The notes under the pieces were generated by a model. The model was given only the letters and a program-made list of their open reading frames with translations, made no database searches and was not told the origin of the DNA. Shown piece by piece: positions 58,030 to 64,000 of a DNA stretch of 64,000 nucleotides. Within the stretch, counting starts at the first letter, position 1; every line of letters begins with the position of its first letter. Source of the DNA: Dissulfurispira thermophila (GTDB lineage: Bacteria; Nitrospirota; Thermodesulfovibrionia; Thermodesulfovibrionales; Dissulfurispiraceae); NCBI RefSeq assembly GCF_014701235.1, contig NZ_AP022873.1, positions 1,984,001-2,048,000 on the forward strand, in the 5' to 3' direction. A program made the translations under genes and the position numbers.

Positions 58030-58331
58030 AATACCTGACAAATGTAGCGAGTTTACAGTTATCTCCTGAAAAATGTACAGGTTGCGGAAGGTGCATTGAT
58101 GTTTGCCCTCACGGTGTATTTGTTATTAATAATAAAAAAGTCTCGATTGCTGATAAAGACATTTGTATGGAGTGCGGGGCATGTGCCCTGAACTGCGAAT
58201 TTGGTGCAATTAGCGTGAATTCAGGAGTGGGCTGTGCAGCGGCAATAATTAACAGCATGATAACAGGTGGTCCGCCATCATGCGACTGTGGAGGATCTTC
58301 ATCTCAATCAGCATCCAGCAATTGTTGCTAA
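58026..58331 (+). CDS. hgcB: HgcB, ferredoxin partner of HgcA
   Basis: From ATG 58026, overlapping the hgcA stop as ATGA, the 101-residue protein has two ferredoxin motifs (CTGCGRCIDVCPHG, residues 17-30, and CMECGACALNC, 47-57), an HgcB-type GVGCAAAI cysteine (70), a CDCGG pair and the C-terminal vicinal cysteines NCC that define HgcB and may carry mercury. It reduces the HgcA corrinoid to Co(I). The GTG at 58014 is a less likely start. Confidence 0.95.
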   Translation: MKYLTNVASLQLSPEKCTGCGRCIDVCPHGVFVINNKKVSIADKDICMECGACALNCEFGAISVNSGVGCAAAIINSMITGGPPSCDCGGSSSQSASSNCC

Positions 58332-58383
58332 TTTTTGACAGAACATTATCTCAAACTTTGGGCTTTATTACCCTTATCCGTTC

Positions 58384-59157
58384 CTAAAACAACAGATTAT
58401 TTTCATTTAATATCTCCTTTGCCAATGCAATATATCCCTGTGCGCCCGATGAATTTGGTGCATAAAGGACTGCGGGTTTGCCATGGCTTGGAGACTCGGC
58501 AAGCACAACATTCCTCGGTATCACGGTATCGTAAACCTTTGATTTAAAGACACGTCTTACATCATCAGCTATCTGCCTTGACAATGCAAGGTGTCTATTA
58601 TACATAGTAAGCAATATACCCTCTATATCAAGAGTCTCATTAAAATTCCCCCGTATTCTCCAAAGAAGCTTTATAAGAATACTCAATCCCTCCATTGCAA
58701 AATACTCACATTGAACAGGGACTATCACTGATTCTGCTGCAACAAGGGCATTAAGTGTGAGAAGACCAAATGACGGTGGGCAATCTATAAATATATATCT
58801 GAATTTTTCTTTAAGGGGTTTTAAAAGTAATTTTAGCAGATTTTCTCTCTCTTGAGTTTCGAGCAATTCTATCTCTGCTGCAAATAGATCCATTGAAGTT
58901 GCAATGATATAAAGATTGGGAATGATGGTCTGCAGCACAGCATCCTCTATAGAAGCCTTTCCACTGTAAACCTCATACAGCCCTGCCTTCATATCCTCTT
59001 TTTTTATTCCAAATCCACTCGTAAGATTGCCCTGTGGATCTGAATCTATTACAAGGATGTCTTCATTTGCAAGGGCAAGGGATGCTGAAAGATTGAGGGC
59101 AGTTGTAGTCTTGCCGACCCCGCCCTTTTGATTTGTTATAGCTATTATTTTACCCAT
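58384..59157 (-). CDS. ParA/Soj-family ATPase
   Basis: A 257-residue deviant-Walker ATPase: KGGVGKTTTALNLSASLA, DSDPQGNLTSGFG and IDCPPSFGLLTLNAL. No N-terminal DNA-binding extension and no parB downstream, so either a chromosomal Soj encoded apart from its partner or an orphan positioning ATPase. It overlaps the end of the NifA-like activator gene by 13 nt, implying cotranscription. Confidence 0.92.
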   Translation of the reverse strand: MGKIIAITNQKGGVGKTTTALNLSASLALANEDILVIDSDPQGNLTSGFGIKKEDMKAGLYEVYSGKASIEDAVLQTIIPNLYIIATSMDLFAAEIELLETQERENLLKLLLKPLKEKFRYIFIDCPPSFGLLTLNALVAAESVIVPVQCEYFAMEGLSILIKLLWRIRGNFNETLDIEGILLTMYNRHLALSRQIADDVRRVFKSKVYDTVIPRNVVLAESPSHGKPAVLYAPNSSGAQGYIALAKEILNENNLLF

Positions 59158-60689
59158 GTATGGACTTCCTGGATATTGTATTTCTTCATCTTATAGCCAA
59201 TCTGCCTTGGAGTGATACCAAGGAGTTTTGCTGCCTTCGCCTGAACCCATCCTGTTTTCTGTAGTGCATCGAGTATCCTTGCCTTTTCAATATCTTGTAT
59301 TGTCGAAGGCAGGGCATCCTTTATTTGAATCGCATATCTATCCTTAATAGGTTGTTCCCTTATATTCAAGGGCAGGTCTGATGATGTTATATTACTACCT
59401 GATGCCATAACAACAAGCCTTTCTATTGTATTTTCGAGCTCCCTCACATTGCCAGGCCATTCATAGCTTAAAAAAATATTCAGAACCTCATGGGTAATTT
59501 TCACAGACTTATGATTTTCGTTATTATATTTCTTCAAAAAGTAATCAGTCAGAAGAGGTATATCTTCCTTTCTCTCGCGAAGTGGTGGCAAGAATATCGG
59601 AATTACATTGAGACGATAATATAGATCCTCTCTAAATCTTCCCAATGAGACAAGCTCTTCAAGATTTCTGCTCGTTGCAGCAATAAGTCTGACATCAACC
59701 TTTAAAGTCTTTTCTCCACCAACCCTTTCGAATTCCTTTTCTTGCAAAACCCTCAATATCTTTGGCTGGAGTGCCAATGGTAAGTCTCCAATCTCATCAA
59801 GGAATAAGCTGCCATTGTTTGCAAGTTCAAATCTTCCTTTTCTCATAGCAGTTGCGCCTGTGAATGCACCTTTTTCGTGTCCAAACAACTCTGATTCGAG
59901 AAGTCCTTCAGGAATGGATGCACAATTAAATTTTATAAATGGCAATTTTGCCCTTGGGCTCATGTAATGAATTGCCTTTGCAACTAATTCCTTCCCTGTG
60001 CCGCTTTCGCCCCTCAGAATCACATTCGCCTTCGAAGGTGCAACCCTGTGAATAGCTTCAAAAACCTCCTGCATCCTGTCAGACTGTCCTATTATATTTT
60101 CTACCCTATATCTGCCCTTGAGTTGCTGGGTAAGACTTTCTTTTTCCTCGAGAAACGCCTCTCTTTCCCTTTCAATTTCCATATGAAGTTTTACAGATTG
60201 TGCCATAAGCGAGGCAATAATCTTCAGTAAGCTCATGTCTTTCTCAAAAGATATGCCCTTTGAGCCAAACAATCTGTCAACGCTTAATACACCAAGTAAC
60301 TCGTGTTTGAATTTTATAGGAACGCACAGAAATGCAATGTTTTCTTTTTTTATAGCCTTTCTTGAGCCTGTTTTATTTAAGAATAGAGGCTCTTCGCCAA
60401 TATTTGGAATTACTATAGGAGAACCATGCTTTGCAACCCTCCCGATAATACCCTCGCCGAGCTTGTACCTACCCTTTTTTATCTCTTCCTCTGTCATACC
60501 ATGAGCAGCAATAATGGAGACTTCATTGTTACTCCTCAAGGCAACTGTTCCCCGTTTCATATCAAGATATTCAGAAAGCACTCTCAGAGCACCTCTGAGA
60601 TTTGATTTAAGATTCAGGGATGAGCCAAGGAGTTTGCTGATCTCATAGAGGGCAGTTATTTCGACTGTCTTATCATAATTATGGCTCAT
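59145..60689 (-). CDS. NifA-like sigma-54 activator with GAF domain
   Basis: A 514-residue activator: GAF domain (about residues 20-175), AAA+ domain with [20 protein letters not shown] ([16 protein letters not shown]) and [10 protein letters not shown], and a Fis-type HTH (WVQAKAAKLLGITPRQIGYKMKKYNI). The layout and HTH match NifA and its relatives, but no nif gene is in the window, so its regulon is unknown. The linker lacks the Cys cluster of oxygen-sensitive NifA. Confidence 0.9.
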   Translation of the reverse strand: MSHNYDKTVEITALYEISKLLGSSLNLKSNLRGALRVLSEYLDMKRGTVALRSNNEVSIIAAHGMTEEEIKKGRYKLGEGIIGRVAKHGSPIVIPNIGEEPLFLNKTGSRKAIKKENIAFLCVPIKFKHELLGVLSVDRLFGSKGISFEKDMSLLKIIASLMAQSVKLHMEIEREREAFLEEKESLTQQLKGRYRVENIIGQSDRMQEVFEAIHRVAPSKANVILRGESGTGKELVAKAIHYMSPRAKLPFIKFNCASIPEGLLESELFGHEKGAFTGATAMRKGRFELANNGSLFLDEIGDLPLALQPKILRVLQEKEFERVGGEKTLKVDVRLIAATSRNLEELVSLGRFREDLYYRLNVIPIFLPPLRERKEDIPLLTDYFLKKYNNENHKSVKITHEVLNIFLSYEWPGNVRELENTIERLVVMASGSNITSSDLPLNIREQPIKDRYAIQIKDALPSTIQDIEKARILDALQKTGWVQAKAAKLLGITPRQIGYKMKKYNIQEVHTWVK

Positions 60690-60770
60690 GAAAATAAGTT
60701 TAATTTAGGTGCTACAAAAATGTAAAGTTATATTACTTTATTGTAAGATTTTTTATGGTATAGTTTTTAT

Positions 60771-61199
60771 ATGTATAAAAAGATCCTCTCTGCTATAAAT
60801 GAACATATAAATTCAGAAGTTGCAGGTAGATATGCATTAAATCTTGCGAGGATTTGCAGTGCGAAACTCTATCTTTGCTTTATTGCTAAAAGAAACTTAG
60901 AGATTTCTGTTCTCAAAAAGGCTGAAGATGCATTAAGGAGACTTTTTTTAGAGGCTGAAAGACTTGGCGTGGATGTAGAAAGTATTATTGAAACAGGGGA
61001 TCCTTTTCAGAGAATTACAGAAATAGTTAAAAATGAAGATGTAGACATCTTATTTGCAGCAACGAGAAGAGAGGATATAAAAAAAAGATTCTACTCAGGA
61101 ACACTGTCAAGGAAGTTGATGTTAAAACTACCAGGTCAGGGGTCAGGTCTTGCTTTTTGCTACCTCTCCCTTCCTCTTAACTATTCTGCTTACCCTTGA
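60771..61199 (+). pseudogene. Universal stress protein with 3' end replaced by a transposon
   Basis: The first 120 residues have the UspA pattern (KKILSAINEHINSEVAGRYALNLA, AEDVDILFAATRRED, GTLSRKLMLKLP), but the last strand is missing: after KLP the frame enters the inverted-repeat end of the RAYT element (from 61139) and runs on for 20 foreign residues to a chance stop. The normal terminus would be PCPVLVVK-like. The protein may still fold, so function is uncertain. Confidence 0.8.
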
Positions 61200-62062
61200 G
61201 TAGTGTATCCCTATGAACTCTGCCACCTCAGATTGGCTATATCCATGCTCCATTACCGCCTCGTATATCCTCCTGTTCCTCTTTACCCTGTCCTTTAATA
61301 CATCTTGCCCAAACAATTCCTTAAGTGATGACCTTGCTATGTGCCTCTGCTTTCGGGGAATCTCCTTTAATCCTTTCTTGTCCTTAATTAATCCCATAAC
61401 CTCATCTATAAACTCATCTCTACCCAAAACTACCTGACCTTTTACATCTTTCCAGATCTTTTCCCCTCCAATACCTGCCATTACAAATTCAACATACCCT
61501 TTTATTGCCCTCTTCCTCTGTGGCCCAAATTGACCAAGCACCCAATCCACTGTCAGACAGGGATGGGCTTTACTCAATCCTGCTGTTGCCATGAAACTAC
61601 TCCATCTCCAATGCCTCGGATTCCTTACAATGCCTGCCCTCACCGGATTTAACACTACATACCTGCATACCTCAAGAAGATGTCTCTCTTTATCTATCAC
61701 TATTGCCTTGTATCTCCCCTGAAATAGATGCCCAACCCTCTGGTGTCTTTTATTGTATGCCTGTGTGTAAACTCCATTTAATTGCCTCATGCCTTTTGAA
61801 AGATTACCTTCAGGGGTCTCTATTACCAGATGATAATGGTTGCTCATTAAGCAGTAGGCGTGGCAGAGCCAGTTGTATTGCTCTGTTACCCTTTGCAGGA
61901 CATCAAGAAAGATATTTCTGTCTTCATCATCCTGAAAGATGTCCTTTCTTTCGTTCCCCCTTGAGGTAATGTGATAGACAGCACCTGCAAACTCTATCCT
62001 TAACGGTCTTGCCATTACAACATCTTAACACCTCAGAATAGCAAAAGGCAAGACCTGACCCC
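61139..62062. mobile_element. RAYT-type element bounded by 22-bp inverted repeats
   Basis: The ends GGGGTCAGGTCTTGC... at 61139-61160 and the complement at 62041-62062 match at 21 of 22 positions and enclose one transposase gene. The flanks also share GGTCA, so the repeat may be slightly longer. Insertion has clipped the 3' ends of genes on both sides. No clear target-site duplication is seen, as expected for Y1 transposases. Confidence 0.85.
61143..62015 (-). CDS. REP-associated tyrosine transposase (Y1, HUH type)
   Basis: A 290-residue single-strand transposase: MARPLRIEFAGAVYHITSRGNERKDIF, the HUH motif in MSNHYHLVIETPEGNL, the catalytic Tyr region VYTQAYNKRHQRVGHLFQGRYKAI, and a C-terminal HTH (GYSQSEVAEFIGIHYSRVSRIVKR). 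All domains are intact, so it may be active. RAYTs act on REP-like palindromes; the flanking inverted repeats are candidate substrates. Confidence 0.95.
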   Translation of the reverse strand: MARPLRIEFAGAVYHITSRGNERKDIFQDDEDRNIFLDVLQRVTEQYNWLCHAYCLMSNHYHLVIETPEGNLSKGMRQLNGVYTQAYNKRHQRVGHLFQGRYKAIVIDKERHLLEVCRYVVLNPVRAGIVRNPRHWRWSSFMATAGLSKAHPCLTVDWVLGQFGPQRKRAIKGYVEFVMAGIGGEKIWKDVKGQVVLGRDEFIDEVMGLIKDKKGLKEIPRKQRHIARSSLKELFGQDVLKDRVKRNRRIYEAVMEHGYSQSEVAEFIGIHYSRVSRIVKRKGEVAKSKT

Positions 62063-62464
62063 ATGACCATAACCTGTGCCGTCCAGCGATGTTACATTTC
62101 TTAAAATACATGCCCCGCCGCTGATGGTATAATTATTCTTATATTCTTTTTCAGCCAAAAGCTCAGGCACATTATTCCATATCTTATCATGAATTTTATC
62201 TATGACCTCTTTTGGAAAAGATTCCTCTATTTCGTTTATTCTTTTTATTGCAAAGAATTTTCTGTCGCTTAGATAATAAGCCATCACAAGACATGCATTT
62301 GCATCAGCATTCCAGCTATCTTCTTTCAAAATGTTTTTTGCATCGTTTATAATCGTATCGTGCTTGCCTGATTTAATCAGATTAAAACACTCAAAAGAAT
62401 CCTCCCATTCTGCATGGGAAGTTTCAGTTATAATGGCTAAAAAGAAAAAAACAATCAGTATCAT
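62033..62464 (-). pseudogene. Exported protein of unknown function, C-terminus cut by the RAYT element
   Basis: Starting at ATG 62464, 17 nt past the tRNA, the product has a signal peptide (MILIVFFFLAIITETSHA) and a helical domain with NADANACLVMAYYLSDRKFFAIKRINEI, resembling TPR-like secreted proteins. After SLDGTGYGHG the frame enters the transposon end and stops 8 codons later. The longer frame reading into the tRNA is not used. Function unknown. Confidence 0.7.
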
Positions 62465-62481
62465 AACAACAGACAGAGGAC

Positions 62482-62557
62482 TGGTGGACGGTAGGGGATT
62501 CGAACCCCCGACCCTCACGTTGCGAACGTGATGCTCTCCCAACTGAGCTAACCGCCC
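62482..62557 (-). tRNA. tRNA-Ala (anticodon CGC)
   Basis: A complete cloverleaf of 76 nt: acceptor GGGCGGT/ACCGTCC with the G3-U70 pair that is the alanine identity element, D-arm GCTCAGTTGGGAGAGC, anticodon stem TCACG/CGTGA with loop TTCGCAA (anticodon CGC), T-arm GGGGGTTCGAATCCCC, discriminator A and an encoded CCA end. Confidence 0.97.
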
Positions 62558-62600
62558 TAAAGTCCTGTAAAAACTTTCTTTAAAGGTTCCACGAGTTCCC

Positions 62601-63143
62601 CTATTTATTTTTTACTCTCCTTAGTCTCACAAATCTCGTAAACAAGCTGTCTCGCTCTAATTCCCTCTCAAAACCAATTGCCTGAAACATCCCTATGGTC
62701 TCTTGCATCGAGGCCTTATTGACCTCTATAGTTGGCTCATAAATAGAAAGTATCCCGTCATTTTTTATTGCCTTCCAAATATTTCTTACTGCGCCAGCCT
62801 GATTACCAATTTCATGAAAACTGTAATACATTATACAAACATCGGCTAATCCTTCTACAATGTCACAATTTGCAATGTCGCATAATAATATATCCACTTT
62901 GCTTCCAAATCCCTCTACTCTCTTTCTCAGCTTCTTTACCATGCCGTGTTGTAGTTCAACAGCATAGACTTTTTTTGCCCTCTGTGCAATGGCCTCTGTT
63001 ATAAAACCATTGCCAGCACCGACTTCGAGGACAACAGAAGATGCGCTTATTCCTGATTCGTCCAGTATCTTTTCCCTATCTGTCAATATCTTCCGTATGG
63101 GATTATATAAGATAAATGAGAGATAAGATGGACATATTTTCAT
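62601..63143 (-). CDS. Class I SAM-dependent methyltransferase
   Basis: A 180-residue Rossmann methyltransferase: motif I VVLEVGAGNGFITEAIA, acidic end of strand 2 VYAVELQ, motif at strand 4 DVCIMYYSFHEIGNQ and ILSIYEPTIE. UbiE/arsenite-type small methyltransferases share this pattern; the substrate is not recognisable. It is divergent from aroD. Confidence 0.88.
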   Translation of the reverse strand: MKICPSYLSFILYNPIRKILTDREKILDESGISASSVVLEVGAGNGFITEAIAQRAKKVYAVELQHGMVKKLRKRVEGFGSKVDILLCDIANCDIVEGLADVCIMYYSFHEIGNQAGAVRNIWKAIKNDGILSIYEPTIEVNKASMQETIGMFQAIGFERELERDSLFTRFVRLRRVKNK

Positions 63144-63199
63144 GGTTTTAATTATATCATTTTTGCTTTATAATATAGAAAATTTCTTGGGGTGCGTCT

Positions 63200-63907
63200 A
63201 TGAACTTATATATATACAATTTCAAGCTGGGTGAAATACCTCTTATCGCGGGAGTGCTTACAGATACAGATGTCCTTACTATTAATAAAAATACCCTGAA
63301 TCCCGCTGACCTGATTGAACTCAGAATAGATATGTTTGAAGATACATCATTAAGCCATATCGAGAATACCTTCAAGATTGCTAAAGAAAATTTTAAAAAA
63401 CCCATAATCGCAACTGTGAGGGATGTCAAAGAAGGTGGTCAGAAAAAAATTACTGACAGGCTGAGTATTTACAAGGCTATAATCATGTTTTCTGACATTT
63501 TAGATGTAGAAATAGGCGATGAAAATACCATGACAGAGGTCAAAAATATATGCAAGATTTATAAAAAACTCTTGATCGGCTCTTATCATAATTTTGAATT
63601 CACACCTGATGATGATTTCCTTGATAGCATAGTGCTGCGCGGAAAAGAACTCGATGCTGACATTGTAAAGATTGCTGTAATGGCAAAAGATAAGGAAGAT
63701 TTAATCAAGCTTACATTATTTACACACAGGCATAAAGAAAAAGGAATAATCACCATGTCAATGGGAGATAAGGGATTACCCTCAAGAGTGTTTAATCCTG
63801 TGTTTGGCTCTCTTATTACATATGGTTATATAAACCATCCATCGGCACCAGGACAGTTATCAGTAAGTGAATTGCTTTATATTTTCAGAAGGCTGAAGAT
63901 AAGATAA
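63200..63907 (+). CDS. aroD: 3-dehydroquinate dehydratase, type I
   Basis: A 235-residue class I enzyme: ELRIDMF, IIATVRDVKEGG, catalytic His in LLIGSYHNFE and Schiff-base Lys in DADIVKIAVMAK, and SRVFNPVFGSLITYGY near the end. It makes 3-dehydroshikimate, step 3 of the pathway, complementing aroB and aroK at 41.7-43.3 kb. Its 3' end overlaps the tail of the convergent M16 peptidase gene by 48 nt. Confidence 0.95.
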   Translation: MNLYIYNFKLGEIPLIAGVLTDTDVLTINKNTLNPADLIELRIDMFEDTSLSHIENTFKIAKENFKKPIIATVRDVKEGGQKKITDRLSIYKAIIMFSDILDVEIGDENTMTEVKNICKIYKKLLIGSYHNFEFTPDDDFLDSIVLRGKELDADIVKIAVMAKDKEDLIKLTLFTHRHKEKGIITMSMGDKGLPSRVFNPVFGSLITYGYINHPSAPGQLSVSELLYIFRRLKIR

Positions 63908-64000
63908 GTCTATTTTTTTCTTGTCTCCAACAATAACTAAAACATAATTCTCTGAATTTAGATATTTTTTGGCAACCCTCAAGACATCTTCTTTTGTCAC
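63860..64000 (-). CDS. M16 (insulinase-like) peptidase, C-terminal fragment
   Basis: The frame is open to the window edge and codes 46 residues to a TGA at 63860-63862: VTKEDVLRVAKKYLNSENYV, LVIVGDKKKIDL and a short tail. This is the usual C-terminal ending of M16 zinc peptidases (VTxEDVxRVAxKYL...VVVGD). The catalytic HxxEH part lies beyond the window. Confidence 0.82.
   Translation of the reverse strand: MTKEDVLRVAKKYLNSENYVLVIVGDKKKIDLSYLQPSENIKQFTY

Noticed and set aside
62465-62542. N-terminal extension of the exported protein into the tRNA region
   Set aside because: Those codons overlap tRNA-Ala; the signal peptide starts at the ATG at 62464.

Overview
The window looks like a piece of a moderately AT-rich, anaerobic, respiratory bacterium. 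The gene set (MSHA/type IV pilus machinery, sigma-54 regulators, multiheme cytochromes with an NrfD-type membrane module, an AcsE-like methyltransferase, class I Fe-S fumarase, AmrS, HgcAB) fits a Nitrospirota (Thermodesulfovibrio-like) or neighbouring deltaproteobacterial lineage. This is inference from content; no rRNA is present. Most genes are closely packed housekeeping or respiratory genes, but short degenerate tandem repeats are scattered between genes and inside several reading frames.

Layout. 1-3.7 kb: end of a sigma-54 activator, der, a UDP-sugar epimerase and a UspA protein. 3.8-10.4 kb (minus strand): a CBS/PAS/GGDEF signalling protein, an NDUFA9-like protein, two small ORFs (one apparently frameshifted), two-subunit fumarase and an AcsE/MtrH-like methyltransferase. 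10.5-12.6 kb: an accessory patch with a decayed Phd/VapC pair, an intact HepT/MntA pair flanked by a small inverted-repeat element, and a duplicated mntA 5' end. 12.6-27.7 kb: an MSHA-like pilus/secretion cluster (two prepilins, lytic transglycosylase, TPR protein, ExeA/MshM ATPase, MshG, MshE, secretin MshL, MshK/J/I-like proteins) interrupted by a transposase remnant. 27.8-31.7 kb: a ZraPSR-like envelope-stress set with a well-formed sigma-54 promoter and paired upstream sites. 31.8-35.2 kb: a PQ-loop protein, AmrS, DUF2934, a PAS kinase and MarC. 35.4-39.5 kb: a nitric oxide reductase cluster (NorC-like diheme protein, NorB, a CopD/cytochrome b5 fusion, a NapH-like Fe-S protein). 39.5-45.3 kb: phoR-phoB-aroB-aroK, a nuclease and pgi. 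45.3-50.4 kb: AtpZ/AtpI-like proteins, a TorD-like chaperone and a quinone-linked module of NrfD, four-cluster ferredoxin, tetraheme and 11-heme cytochromes. 50.4-57 kb: hemL, a heme-motif sensor lacking a kinase domain, a Pif1-like helicase, PsiE, a radical SAM protein and a QueG-like protein. 57-58.3 kb: hgcA-hgcB, the mercury-methylation pair. 58.4-64 kb: ParA, a NifA-like activator, a universal stress gene cut by a RAYT element, tRNA-Ala(CGC), a methyltransferase, aroD and the tail of an M16 peptidase.

The most notable signal is at hgcAB. The conserved N-terminal region of HgcA continues in frame upstream of the first Met, with no ATG, GTG or TTG, back to a UGA that is itself in frame with an ATG 11 codons earlier. 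A 5-bp hairpin 18 nt after the UGA has the general geometry of a bacterial SECIS. A Cys-Sec N-terminus of HgcA is therefore a real possibility, beside sequence error or a non-canonical start. Other leads are a possible phase-variable prepilin leader made of 8-bp repeats, in-frame microrepeat insertions in conserved enzymes, a sigma-54/UAS arrangement before the ZraP-like gene, a three-part cytochrome c/CopD/cytochrome b5 protein in the nor cluster, and several unlisted small proteins.
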